Of a stretch of DNA of 64,000 nucleotides, positions 1 through 8,550 are shown in pieces (the stretch's first letter is position 1; the number at the start of each line of letters is the position of its first letter). The translations under genes were made by a program, and so were the position numbers. The notes beneath the pieces were generated by a model that saw nothing but the letters and a program-made list of their open reading frames with translations, had not been told where the DNA came from and made no database searches. This stretch comes from Neisseria arctica (GTDB lineage: Bacteria; Pseudomonadota; Gammaproteobacteria; Burkholderiales; Neisseriaceae): the NCBI RefSeq assembly GCF_022870905.1, contig NZ_CP091510.1, forward strand, positions 1,736,001 to 1,800,000. The letters run 5' to 3'.

Positions 1-45
1 AGCCAGTATGAACGGCATATGCAGTTTCTGCATTTAGAACGCTGA
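1..45 (+). CDS. Possible 3' end of an upstream gene (partial)
   Basis: Frame 1 is open from the left edge of the window to a TGA at 43-45 and reads SQYERHMQFLHLER. This looks like an amphipathic protein C-terminus, and the following 110 bp are non-coding in style. Only 14 residues are visible, so no family can be named. A short hairpin (ATGCAG at 19-24, CTGCAT at 28-33) lies inside it. It may be chance. Confidence 0.35.
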   Translation, partial: SQYERHMQFLHLER

Positions 46-111
46 TAATTGCAGGTTGTTTTCAACAAAAGCAAACAAACTGCGTTTCTATACATTTGCA
101 TAGTGCGCTAA

Positions 112-139
112 AATAGGCAGCCGTAAGCGGTTGCCTATT
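112..139 (+). promoter_or_regulatory. Hairpin directly upstream of crcB
   Basis: Arms 112-123 and 128-139 form a 12-bp stem with one G-T pair and a TAAG tetraloop. It ends 14 bp before the crcB ATG. It could terminate the gene to the left (there is no long U-run) or be a structured crcB leader. The known fluoride riboswitch motif is not recognisable here. Confidence 0.4.
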
Positions 140-153
140 ATTTATCCCATACC

Positions 154-543
154 ATGCCTATATTGACCAATCTCCTCCTCATTTCCACCGGTGCCGCAAC
201 CGGCGCCGTAATACGCTGGGCCTTGGGTTTGTGGCTTGCTGATACGCTTTCGTACCTGGCGCTAGGCACCTTGGCGGCCAATTGGATCGGCGCCTATATA
301 ATCGGTATCGCTGCCGCACTCATACAATATACCGATTTGCTTCCTCCGCAATGGCGGCTACTACTAATAACCGGCTTTCTCGGTAGTTTGACTACTTTTT
401 CAGGTTTTTCGCTCGAAATCATCAATATGCTGCAAATGCATCGTTGGATGGCTGCATTTACAACTATCTCCCTGCATCTTTTCGGTTCCCTACTACTCAC
501 ATTGCTGGGTATGCTGACCGTAACGGCCTTTTTCAAAGGCTGA
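154..543 (+). CDS. crcB: Fluoride-specific ion channel CrcB/FluC
   Basis: A 129-residue inner-membrane protein of the CrcB/FluC family, which assembles as an antiparallel dimer and lets toxic fluoride leave the cell. Four hydrophobic segments fill the protein. Family signatures are GAATGAVIR near residues 13-21, the segment with the conserved pore Asn (GTLAANWIG, Asn43) and GFLGSLTTFSGFS at 74-86, the Phe-rich stretch lining the fluoride path. Length is normal for the family. A strong hairpin precedes it, and tatD follows after 28 bp on the same strand, so the two may share a transcript. Confidence 0.93.
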   Translation: MPILTNLLLISTGAATGAVIRWALGLWLADTLSYLALGTLAANWIGAYIIGIAAALIQYTDLLPPQWRLLLITGFLGSLTTFSGFSLEIINMLQMHRWMAAFTTISLHLFGSLLLTLLGMLTVTAFFKG

Positions 544-571
544 AACATTCACCCCCAGTTAAGCATTTGAT

Positions 572-1336
572 ATGTTTACCGACTCTCACTGCCATCTTGC
601 AGACAAAGCAATATTACCCAAACTGGATACCGTTATGCAGCAAGCGGCGGAAGCCGGTATTTGCCGCTTTATCGTTCCCGCTACCCATCACGGTGATTTT
701 AATTCCGTCGCCACTCTCAACATATATCCGCAAATTCATACCGCTTTCGGCATTCATCCTTGGTTTACGAATAGTACCTTACCCGACCACCTGCAACAGC
801 TCGAAAAACTACTTAGAAAATACCCCTATGCACTTGTAGGTGAAATCGGGCTGGATTTCCAATATGGAAGCCCTGATACGAACGCACGTCAGCGGCAAAC
901 CGAACTACTGCGACACCAGCTCGAATTAGCCGGGCAATACCGCCGCCCTGTGATTCTACATAACCTAAAATCCACAGAAGCTTTGGTTTCTGCACTCAAA
1001 ACCGCACGCTACAGTTACGGCGGGATTGCCCATGCCTTTTCCGGCAGCTTGGAAGAAGCCCGCCGCCTGATAGATTGCGGCCTCTTAATCGGAATCGGCT
1101 CACTTTTACTCAATCCCAATGCAAAAAAAGCCCGGCAAGCGGCAACCGAACTTTCTCTCGAGCATATTGTTCTTGAAACCGACAGCCCCTTTATGCTCCC
1201 TAAACAAACCAACACACCCGCCAATCTGCGCCGTATTGCCGAAACTGTAGCGCTCCTACGCGGAATTTCTTTAGCTGAACTGGCCGAACACACTGAAAAC
1301 AATATCAACCGCTTACTCGATTTTCAGACGGCATAA
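572..1336 (+). CDS. tatD: TatD family metal-dependent hydrolase (DNase)
   Basis: A 254-residue TIM-barrel metallohydrolase of the TatD/YcfH family. Members are Mg-dependent 3'-5' exonucleases acting on DNA. Metal ligands are visible: DSHCH (His6, His8), GEIGLD (Glu91), His130 in ILHNLKS, His154 in HAFSG and Asp204 in LETDSP. Length is normal. The final codons (FQTA, stop) are written by a reverse-orientation DNA uptake sequence at 1322-1333. The ATG at 572 is chosen because the metal motif begins at residue 4. The exact physiological substrate is not deducible; tatD rather than ycfH is a family-level name. Confidence 0.88.
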   Translation: MFTDSHCHLADKAILPKLDTVMQQAAEAGICRFIVPATHHGDFNSVATLNIYPQIHTAFGIHPWFTNSTLPDHLQQLEKLLRKYPYALVGEIGLDFQYGSPDTNARQRQTELLRHQLELAGQYRRPVILHNLKSTEALVSALKTARYSYGGIAHAFSGSLEEARRLIDCGLLIGIGSLLLNPNAKKARQAATELSLEHIVLETDSPFMLPKQTNTPANLRRIAETVALLRGISLAELAEHTENNINRLLDFQTA

Positions 1337-1409
1337 AATCATATCCGCACAAATAATCGGTTGGAGCAAACCAAACATCTCTTTTTCTTCACCCAAAACA
1401 TTCATGAAA

Positions 1410-1437
1410 AATCCCGCCGTATTTATCCGGCGGGATT
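1410..1437 (-). terminator. Rho-independent terminator of the alanine symporter gene
   Basis: A 10-bp GC-rich perfect stem (1410-1419 with 1428-1437) with an 8-nt loop, followed on the minus strand by a TTTTC run. It lies 30 bp past the stop of the 1467-2951 gene. Confidence 0.8.
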
Positions 1438-1466
1438 GCAGATTACAACTTACAACAGAAAATTGA

Positions 1467-2951
1467 TTATTTATTGTCTTTAGAAGAATCGGCCTGTTGG
1501 GTAAACTTACGGCGGATCTCTGCCCACAGCTCGGTATTTAAATGTACGCCATTTTCTTCGGGAACATACATCGGATCCTTACCCTCTTTCAACTGACGCT
1601 CGTAGTCTTTCAAACAAGCCAAAGCAGGCTTTTGCAGGAACAGAATACCGATAATGTTCAGCCAAGCCATCAAGCCGACGCCCAAGTCACCCAAGCCCCA
1701 AGCCAATTCCGCTGTTTTCACGCTACCGTATACCACTACTACAATGATGCCAATTTTCAGTAACGTAATCGCCCAATCCATTTTAATTTTGCTACTTAGA
1801 TATTTGATATTGGTTTCGGCGATATAGTAATAAGCCATAATCGTCGTAAAGGCAAAGAAAAACAATGCCAATGCCACGAAAACAGAGCCGAAGCCGGGCA
1901 TAATACTTTCCATAGCGGTTTGCGTATAACCTGCGCCGGCCTGAATGCTCGAACTGGGAACACCTTGGTACACAAAACCCGAACCATCAGGTTTTACAAC
2001 GTTATACATACCGGTAACCAGCAACATAAAACCTGTAGCCGAGCACACAAACAAGGTATCGATATATACTGAAAAAGCTTGTACCAAACCCTGTTTGGCC
2101 GGATGGCTCACATTCGCGGCACCCGCAGGATGCGGTCCGGTACCTTGGCCCGCCTCATTTGAGTATACACCGCGTTTCACACCCCATTGGATTGCCAAAC
2201 CGATCATGGCACCAAATCCTGCATGCAAGCCGAAAGCGGATTCAAAAATCAGTGTAAGTACTTTTGGCAAATCATGGATATGCAACAACACAATCACCAC
2301 TGCCACAATAATATAAGCCAAAGCCATAAAGGGAACGATAATTTCTGCCGCTTTGGCGATACGTTTTACGCCGCCGAAAATAATGAAGCCTAACAAAATG
2401 GCGATAATGGCGGCAGTAACCGATTGGGGCACATCCAAAGCATTGCTCATACTATCGGCAATCGAATTAGCCTGCACGCCCGGCAGCAGCAAACCACATG
2501 CCAAAATAGCCGAGACAGCAAACAAAATACCGTACCAAGTCTGCCCCAAGCCTTTTTCAAAATAATAAGCCGGACCGCCCCTGTATTCGCCGTCTTGCTT
2601 TTCTTTATAAATTTGTCCCAATGCAGACTCGATAAATGCCGTGCTGGCACCTAAAAACGCCACCACCCACATCCAAAACAAAGCACCCGGACCACCGAAA
2701 GTAATAGCGGTTGCAACACCGGCAATATTACCCGTGCCGACACGCCCTGCCAGCGACATAGCCAAAGCCTGAAACGATGAAACACCTTCATCACTACTTT
2801 TACCGTCAAACAGCAATTTGATCATTTGCCGTAAGTGGCGTAATTGTAAAAAACGGGTACGGATAGAAAAATACAATCCCACCCCCAAGCACAAATAAAT
2901 CAGCGCAGGGCTCCAAACCCATCCGTTGAGCATATTAACGAATTCCAACAT
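1467..2951 (-). CDS. Sodium:alanine/glycine symporter (AGCS family)
   Basis: A 494-residue multi-span inner-membrane transporter of the alanine or glycine:cation symporter family (AgcS/DagA type), which couples uptake of alanine or glycine to Na+. The diagnostic stretch RVGTGNIAGVATAI lies at about 70-83, and the second signature NEAGQGTGPHPAGAA in the middle of the protein. About ten hydrophobic segments and a charged C-terminal tail are seen. A GAGAG ribosome site precedes the ATG. It stands alone between convergent tatD and divergent ubiH, with its own terminator. Two short hairpins lie in its leader (2986-3031). Substrate choice (Ala, Gly or D-Ala) cannot be read from the sequence. Confidence 0.92.
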   Translation of the reverse strand: MLEFVNMLNGWVWSPALIYLCLGVGLYFSIRTRFLQLRHLRQMIKLLFDGKSSDEGVSSFQALAMSLAGRVGTGNIAGVATAITFGGPGALFWMWVVAFLGASTAFIESALGQIYKEKQDGEYRGGPAYYFEKGLGQTWYGILFAVSAILACGLLLPGVQANSIADSMSNALDVPQSVTAAIIAILLGFIIFGGVKRIAKAAEIIVPFMALAYIIVAVVIVLLHIHDLPKVLTLIFESAFGLHAGFGAMIGLAIQWGVKRGVYSNEAGQGTGPHPAGAANVSHPAKQGLVQAFSVYIDTLFVCSATGFMLLVTGMYNVVKPDGSGFVYQGVPSSSIQAGAGYTQTAMESIMPGFGSVFVALALFFFAFTTIMAYYYIAETNIKYLSSKIKMDWAITLLKIGIIVVVVYGSVKTAELAWGLGDLGVGLMAWLNIIGILFLQKPALACLKDYERQLKEGKDPMYVPEENGVHLNTELWAEIRRKFTQQADSSKDNK

Positions 2952-3449
2952 AATGCTCTCTTTTCCTAAAAAATGAATATTGACGCCCCTAAATCCGTTT
3001 CGGGGTCCGGTAACGGCTTCAATTGCCGTTATCTATTTATTCCCCACAACATTATTAACATAAATACAAAATATTTATAATTTTGTTATGAATCGTAAAC
3101 AGACAAGTTGGTTTCTACCTCATTCGTATGCCCTAAGCAAGCTATTTCTCTCATCGGTCGCCGTTTTTACCTATTTAAATATAAACGGATATTTCGGCTT
3201 ACAAGGGGATATTGATACCCGAACCGCATACACAAAATAAAAATATCGCTTTAATTTCATAGCCTATAACACTCGCCAATACCGGCCTAATCTTTACATT
3301 AATATTAAAACCAGTGTTGTGTGGCAAAAAACGTTCAAAATCAAATAAAACAACCTAGCAGTATCTTTTACGCAACCACTATCCAGCCGTTTAACCGCCG
3401 CTGTAAATCCGCTAAAATAAAGGCCATCTGAAACCCGAGGCACCAAATT
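2952..3449. other. Intergenic region between divergent agcS and ubiH
   Basis: 498 bp without a convincing gene. The left part is the agcS leader, with a 7-bp hairpin (3011-3017 with 3025-3031) and a possible CCCC/GGGG stem (2986-2989 with 3002-3005). The middle is AT-rich. The right end has a TAAAAT-like -10 near 3413 and a degenerate uptake sequence (GCCATCTGAA) near 3422, ahead of ubiH. Confidence 0.6.
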
Positions 3450-4610
3450 ATGCAAACTATTCCCACTCATACCCAAATTGCCGTTATCGGCGCAGGCCCG
3501 GTGGGCGTATTGGCGGCCTTGGCATTACAGCGTTCAGGGCATCAGGTATTATTGGTAGAAGCAAGGCCCCAAAATGCGGTCATCCGCGACAGGCGGACAC
3601 TGGCTTTATCATTTAACAGCGTGCGCGCTTTCGAAGATGCAGGCGTAAAACTCTCATCGGCAGAGGGTACGCCCATTACCGACGTACACATTTCACAACA
3701 AGGCGTATTTGGCCGCACCCTCTTGCGTGCTGAAGATATGGGCGTCGCAGCCTTAGGACGTACTGTTGATTACGCCGTGATTATGCAAGCATGCACCGAT
3801 GCGCTGTCTGCCCAACAATTACGTATTTTATGGCAAACGCCCGTACGGCAAGTCCGCACCCTCAGCCGTTTTGCCGAACTGGATATTGAACAAAACGGGC
3901 ATACCCACAGCATCACCGCCGATTGGGTCATTCTGGCGGAAGGCGGCCACCTTACAGATAATCTTCCCGGCCTTCGCCGCCACAGCTACGATTACCGCCA
4001 ATCCGCCTTAGTTACCACTTTGGAATTCGAGCAAGGCAACAACGGTACGGCATACGAACGCTTTGCCGATGACGGCCCCTTTGCCCTACTGCCCTACCAC
4101 CAAGCCTACCGGCTGGTGTGGACACGTTCCCCCGCTGATGCCCGGTCATTGGCGGATATGCCGTTTGACGACTTCGCCCGGGTATTCGAAAATGCTTTCG
4201 GCAACCGTTTAGGCCGTCTGAAAGCACGCGGAGATGCGGCAGTGTTCCCACTGCAACTCAAACAGCTCAATAAAGTTTACAGCGGCCGCGTCATCTGTAT
4301 CGGCAATGCCGCACAAACCATGCACCCCGTTGCCGCACAAGGGCTGAATTTGGGCGTACGTGATGCCCTTGCATTAGCTCAGTGTTTCGGCAGCAATCCC
4401 AACCTTAACAATAATCAACTGGCGCAACAATATGCTGCACGGAGACGTCTCGACGCCCATGCGATCGTCGGCTTTACCCATAGCCTGGTTACTCTGTTCG
4501 ACCATCCCGACGCCCTGCTCAAACTCGGGCGCGGCGGCATCATGAGCCTGCTCGACAGTTTGCCTGCCGCCCGCAAAAAATTTACCGAACAGCTGATTTT
4601 CGGTTTATAA
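3450..4610 (+). CDS. ubiH: 2-octaprenyl-6-methoxyphenol hydroxylase-type FAD monooxygenase (UbiH)
   Basis: A 386-residue flavoprotein of the UbiH/UbiF/Coq6 family, which hydroxylates the ring during ubiquinone synthesis. The N-terminal FAD fold has IGAGPVG at 13-19. The second FAD motif reads GNAAQTMHPVAAQGLNLG (285-302), with Asn-Ala-Ala-Gln in place of the usual Asp-Ala-Ala-His. That variant is typical of UbiH and supports this assignment over the paralogue at 5085. It heads a likely three-gene run ubiH, elaA-like, second hydroxylase, with gaps of 27 bp or less. An in-gene uptake sequence lies at 4211-4222. Exact ring position is inferred from family only. Confidence 0.8.
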   Translation: MQTIPTHTQIAVIGAGPVGVLAALALQRSGHQVLLVEARPQNAVIRDRRTLALSFNSVRAFEDAGVKLSSAEGTPITDVHISQQGVFGRTLLRAEDMGVAALGRTVDYAVIMQACTDALSAQQLRILWQTPVRQVRTLSRFAELDIEQNGHTHSITADWVILAEGGHLTDNLPGLRRHSYDYRQSALVTTLEFEQGNNGTAYERFADDGPFALLPYHQAYRLVWTRSPADARSLADMPFDDFARVFENAFGNRLGRLKARGDAAVFPLQLKQLNKVYSGRVICIGNAAQTMHPVAAQGLNLGVRDALALAQCFGSNPNLNNNQLAQQYAARRRLDAHAIVGFTHSLVTLFDHPDALLKLGRGGIMSLLDSLPAARKKFTEQLIFGL

Positions 4611-4637
4611 GCAAACATCTAAAGAAAGCCCGATAAT

Positions 4638-5081
4638 ATGCAAACTGTTTTGCGCTGCTTTTACGAACTCGGCATCCACGAGCTATATGCCATACTGGCC
4701 TTACGCAGCCGCGTGTTTGTTGTCGAACAAGAATGCCCCTACCAAGATCCGGACGGTGAAAAAGATTTCCAAGCACTACACCTTCTGATTCAAGACGGCC
4801 AACAGCTCGCCGCCTATGCCCGTATCCTCCCCCCGAGCCAAGGTATACCCGCTATCGGCCGCGTGGTTACCGCGCCCGAATACAGAGGTAAAGGCATGGC
4901 GCGAAACCTGATGCAGCAGGCCATCGCCGTCTGCCGTAACCGCTGGCCCCAAACTGCAATTGCCATTCAGGCACAAAGCTACCTGATTGATTTTTACAAA
5001 TCATTAGGTTTCACACCCGTTTCCATAGAATACCTTGAAGACGGCATACCGCATGTGGATATGCAGCTCAAGGCCGTCTGA
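4638..5081 (+). CDS. elaA: ElaA-family GNAT N-acetyltransferase
   Basis: A 147-residue GNAT acyltransferase. The ElaA hallmark FVVEQECPYQDPDG sits at 27-40, and the acetyl-CoA loop of motif A reads RGKGMA at 83-88 after the GRVVTAP strand. The late motif DFYKSLGF and the EDGIPH end are also ElaA-like. The substrate of this family is not established. The last three codons and the stop (Lys-Ala-Val-stop) are provided by an uptake sequence at 5071-5082. It lies between two ubiquinone hydroxylase genes, probably in one transcript. That says nothing firm about its role. Confidence 0.85.
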   Translation: MQTVLRCFYELGIHELYAILALRSRVFVVEQECPYQDPDGEKDFQALHLLIQDGQQLAAYARILPPSQGIPAIGRVVTAPEYRGKGMARNLMQQAIAVCRNRWPQTAIAIQAQSYLIDFYKSLGFTPVSIEYLEDGIPHVDMQLKAV

Positions 5082-5084
5082 AAA

Positions 5085-6248
5085 GTGATGATGATGCAAA
5101 CTGTTTACGATACCCTGATTATCGGCGGAGGATTAGTCGGCGCAGCCATGGCCGTTGCCCTCAAACGCCAAAATCGCGAAGTCGCCCTGCTAGAAATCCG
5201 CCCGCCCTCTACCGATGAAATTACTTTGCAACAAGGGTGGGACGCGCGTATTTATGCCATCAGCCCCGCCAACCAAGCATTCTTGCAATCTCTCGGCGCA
5301 TGGCCGTCTGAAAGCCGTATCCAAGCCGTTGCCCGTATGGACGTACGCGGCGACAACGGCGGGCGTATCGAATTCAATGCCGCGGATATCCATTCCGAAC
5401 GCCTCACGAGCATCGCTGAAAACCGTTGGCTGCTTGCAGCCTTATGGCGGCAAATCGAGGCTCTAGGCATTCCCGTCATCAGCGAGCCTGCCGCCGCTAT
5501 AGAAACCGACAACGAAAAAGCCATCCTGACCCTGCAAAACGGCCAATGTCTCAACACCCGCCTGATTATCGGGGCAGACGGTGCCAATTCATGGGTACGC
5601 AATCAAGCAGGTATCCAAACGCGTGAAGATGCCTACAACCATCACGGCGTAGTCGCCAACTTCCACACTGAAAAAAACCACCATGGTACGGCCTACCAAT
5701 GGTTTAAAAACGGTGAGGTTTTAGCCTACCTGCCCCTGCCGGACAACAAAATCTCCATTGTTTGGAGTACTGCCGAACCGGAAAAACTCACCGCCTTATC
5801 TCCCCAAGAATTGGCCGATGCCGTTATCCGCCAAGGAGAATATGCTCTCGGGCAGCTTTCCCTGCTTTCACCCGCCTTCGCCTTCAATCTAATTCTCCGC
5901 CGTCCCGAAAGTACCATTGCCCAAAGGATTATGCTGATAGGCGATGCCGCCCATACCATCCATCCGCTGGCCGGCCAAGGTGTGAATCTCGGCTTCGGCG
6001 ATGTTATCGAATTTGCCAAAATCAGCAACGGTCTGCCTGATATCGGCGCACACCAAGTGCTGAAACGCTACGCGCAAAACCGCCTTGAGCCCGTCCGCAC
6101 CATGCAGCTCGGCTGCGACGGCTTGTTCAAACTTTTCGGCGAACAAAATCTGCCCGCCCTGCCTTGGCTGCGCAATACCGGCCTGAATCTGGTCAATGCC
6201 GCCGCTCCGCTGAAAAACCGCCTAATCAAACACGCCATGGGTTTATAA
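5085..6248 (+). CDS. UbiH/UbiF/UbiI-family FAD monooxygenase, second ubiquinone hydroxylase
   Basis: A flavin monooxygenase of about 387 residues in the same family as ubiH. It has IGGGLVG at 13-19, the family stretch ARIYAISPAN, and the FAD/substrate motif GDAAHTIHPLAGQGVNLG starting near residue 286. Unlike its neighbour it keeps Asp-Ala-Ala-His, as in UbiF, UbiI and Coq6 types, so it probably performs another of the three ring hydroxylations. The start is ambiguous: a GTG at 5085 is followed by three ATG codons (5088, 5091, 5094) with no clear ribosome site. An uptake sequence lies inside the gene at 5301-5312. Position specificity cannot be decided from sequence. Confidence 0.85.
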   Translation: MMMMQTVYDTLIIGGGLVGAAMAVALKRQNREVALLEIRPPSTDEITLQQGWDARIYAISPANQAFLQSLGAWPSESRIQAVARMDVRGDNGGRIEFNAADIHSERLTSIAENRWLLAALWRQIEALGIPVISEPAAAIETDNEKAILTLQNGQCLNTRLIIGADGANSWVRNQAGIQTREDAYNHHGVVANFHTEKNHHGTAYQWFKNGEVLAYLPLPDNKISIVWSTAEPEKLTALSPQELADAVIRQGEYALGQLSLLSPAFAFNLILRRPESTIAQRIMLIGDAAHTIHPLAGQGVNLGFGDVIEFAKISNGLPDIGAHQVLKRYAQNRLEPVRTMQLGCDGLFKLFGEQNLPALPWLRNTGLNLVNAAAPLKNRLIKHAMGL

Positions 6249-6333
6249 CACAACACTTAACATAGCAATCTGCTAAAATAACGGCCTTTATCCTATTTGC
6301 ACGGTTGCGAAGCCGTCTGAAACACACACTATT

Positions 6334-7011
6334 ATGAGCGACAATACCAACGAAAAAGCTTTCGAACGCCCCACACTGATTCCGCCCGGCGGTCATAAAA
6401 AAGTGCTGCTGCACTCCTGCTGCGCCCCCTGCTCCGGCGAAGTGATGGAAGCCATGCTGGCTTCTGGGATCGACTTCACTATCTATTTCTACAACCCCAA
6501 TATCCACCCCAAAAAAGAATACGAAATCCGCAAAAACGAAAATATCGCTTTTGCCGAAAAACACGGTATTCCATTTATCGATGCCGATTACGATGTCGAT
6601 AATTGGTTCGAACGCGCCAAAGGTATGGAAATGGATCCCGAGCGCGGCCGCCGATGCACCATGTGTTTCGATATGCGTTTCGAGCGAACCGCCCTCTACG
6701 CCCATGAAAACGGTTTCCCCGTCATCACCAGCAGCTTGGGCATATCACGCTGGAAAAACATGAACCAAATCAACGATTGCGGTGTACGCGCCGCCGAAAA
6801 ATACCCCGGCCTTACCTACTGGGAATACAACTGGCGCAAGGGTGGCGGCAGCGCACGCATGATTGAAATCAGCAAACGCGAACACTTCTACCAACAAGAA
6901 TACTGCGGCTGCGCCTACTCGCTGCGCGATACCAACCACCACCGCAAATCGCAAGGCCGCCCGCCGATTAAAATCGGTGTGAAATACTACGGCGACGAAG
7001 AAGAAAATTAA
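6334..7011 (+). CDS. queH: Epoxyqueuosine reductase QueH
   Basis: A 225-residue protein of the QueH family (formerly DUF208), an iron-sulfur enzyme that performs the last step of queuosine synthesis in tRNA by reducing epoxyqueuosine. Conserved cysteines are visible: the Cys-Cys pair and Cys33 in HSCCAPC (29, 30, 33), Cys108 and Cys111 in [10 protein letters not shown], and the YCGC motif at 190-193. The motif YNPNIHP at 53-59 is also typical. A -10-like TAAAAT near 6273 and an uptake sequence at 6312-6321 precede the gene. A perfect DUS hairpin follows. Confidence 0.92.
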   Translation: MSDNTNEKAFERPTLIPPGGHKKVLLHSCCAPCSGEVMEAMLASGIDFTIYFYNPNIHPKKEYEIRKNENIAFAEKHGIPFIDADYDVDNWFERAKGMEMDPERGRRCTMCFDMRFERTALYAHENGFPVITSSLGISRWKNMNQINDCGVRAAEKYPGLTYWEYNWRKGGGSARMIEISKREHFYQQEYCGCAYSLRDTNHHRKSQGRPPIKIGVKYYGDEEEN

Positions 7012-7033
7012 GCAAGCCGCGTATATCGCAATC

Positions 7034-7080
7034 ATCATAAAGGCCGTCTGAAAACGATATTTTCAGACGGCCTTTATGAT
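7034..7080. terminator. DUS-pair terminator between convergent queH and hflX
   Basis: A 21-bp perfect inverted repeat (7034-7054 with 7060-7080, 5-nt loop) made of two opposed AGGCCGTCTGAA uptake sequences plus matching flanks. It can act in both directions. Confidence 0.9.
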
Positions 7081-7186
7081 AGGAAAATATTCGGCTACGG
7101 CTTATGCCTACCGACTACTACAAACCAATAAAAATAAAGCTGCCATACATATTATCCCAATAAACAATATTTTCGAGGTATAGAAG

Positions 7187-8356
7187 TTACTTCCTATCCT
7201 GCTTTAGTGCGACATACTCCACCATAGCCACACGCAAATCATCCAAACCATCACCGTTTACTGCGGAAATATTAACCGCCGCCGCACGCCCTTCGTGGTC
7301 GCGCAATATGCCTGCTTGATGCGCTTTTCCAGGCAGCAGGTCGATTTTGTTATAGACCACCAATTGAGGGATCTCGTGTGCGCCGATTTCTTTCAGCACC
7401 TCGTTCACATCATCCATCTGCCGTTCGAAATGCGGATGGGAAATATCCACTACATGCAACAAAACATCGGCCAAAGCGGTTTCCTCCAGCGTTGCCGAGA
7501 AAGCAGAAACCAGCTTGTGCGGCAAATCGCGTACAAAACCTACCGTATCGGTAAGGATAACGCTTGCCTCTGGCGAAAGATAAAGCCGCCGTGCGGTGGT
7601 ATCCAGCGTGGCGAAAAGCTGGTCTTTCGCCAGCACATCAGCCTTGGTGAGACGGTTAAACAGGCTGGATTTTCCGGCATTGGTATAACCGACCAATGCA
7701 AACGTGGGCAGGCTACCCGACATTCTGGATTTTCGGCGGGTCGCACGTTGTTTTTTCACTTGTTCCAGCTGTCGTTTCAGTGCGGTAATGCGGACATTAA
7801 TCAAACGGCGGTCGGTTTCGAGCTGTGTTTCACCCGGCCCTTTCAGGCCGATACCGCCTCTTTGGCTTTGCAAATGCCCGTAACCGCGTACCAAACGGCC
7901 ACTCAAATGGCTTAATTGTGCCAGCTCGACTTGCAACTTACCCTCTTGGCTTTGCGCCCGCTGGGCAAAAATAGCCAAAATCAGCCCTACTCTATCCAAC
8001 ACACGGCATTGCAGGACTTTTTCCAAGTTCCGCTCTTGGGTGGGCGTGAGTTCGTGGTTAAACACCACCAGCTCGATTTCATGCAGGCGAACTTGCTCTG
8101 CCAGCTCTTCGGCTTTACCCGTACCGACAAAAAAAGCACTCTGCGCCCGTTCGCGTTTTGCGGTTTCTATCCGCACCAAATCACCGCCGGTGGCGTGTAC
8201 CAAATCGGCAGCTTCTGCCACGGCAGATTCAAAATCACGCTCGCGCGTTTCGTTTGCACCGGAATAATCGGTACTCAACATCACACCTACCAACATAACC
8301 CGTTCGGGCTTGCTAAGTGATTTGTCGATTTGGAATAAAGAAGGTTTTCGACTCAA
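7187..8356 (-). CDS. hflX: GTPase HflX
   Basis: A 389-residue GTPase that binds the 50S subunit and rescues or splits stalled ribosomes, notably after heat stress. An N-terminal HflX domain (about 1-200) includes the glycine-rich GGIGLKGPGETQLE linker at 167-180. The G domain has G1 GYTNAGKS (223-230), G3 DTVG (270-273) and G4 NKID (about 337). Many alphaproteobacterial and gammaproteobacterial hflX genes sit next to hfq; here it does not, and psd lies upstream behind a terminator. Length and motifs are intact. Confidence 0.95.
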   Translation of the reverse strand: MSRKPSLFQIDKSLSKPERVMLVGVMLSTDYSGANETRERDFESAVAEAADLVHATGGDLVRIETAKRERAQSAFFVGTGKAEELAEQVRLHEIELVVFNHELTPTQERNLEKVLQCRVLDRVGLILAIFAQRAQSQEGKLQVELAQLSHLSGRLVRGYGHLQSQRGGIGLKGPGETQLETDRRLINVRITALKRQLEQVKKQRATRRKSRMSGSLPTFALVGYTNAGKSSLFNRLTKADVLAKDQLFATLDTTARRLYLSPEASVILTDTVGFVRDLPHKLVSAFSATLEETALADVLLHVVDISHPHFERQMDDVNEVLKEIGAHEIPQLVVYNKIDLLPGKAHQAGILRDHEGRAAAVNISAVNGDGLDDLRVAMVEYVALKQDRK

Positions 8357-8503
8357 AATATTTCCTTTTTTTCAGGCGGCCTGCTTTCTTTGGCGCAATA
8401 CCGATAAAGACAAAACAATTATCTGTAACAAGCCTGTTTGGCGGCTATCAATCAAGCATTAGCATAACCGTATTAATCATATACCATTACCAGATAAAAC
8501 AAA

Positions 8504-8534
8504 AAACGGTTTTCAGGCCGTCTGAAAACCGTTT
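8504..8534 (-). terminator. Terminator of psd
   Basis: A 12-bp perfect stem (8504-8515 with 8523-8534). Here a single uptake sequence (8515-8526) spans the loop and the descending arm, so only one DUS is present. Minus-strand transcription from psd meets it 17 bp past the stop codon. Confidence 0.75.
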
Positions 8535-8550
8535 CCAATGATTAACCGGA

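Noticed and set aside
2952..3060. Glycine riboswitch in front of the Na+/alanine symporter
   Set aside because: The conserved glycine-riboswitch motifs were looked for on the minus strand and are absent; only short hairpins are present.
7034..7080. DUS inverted repeats as transposon ends
   Set aside because: They recur after most genes, contain two opposed uptake sequences and sit just past stop codons, the known terminator use of DUS in Neisseria.
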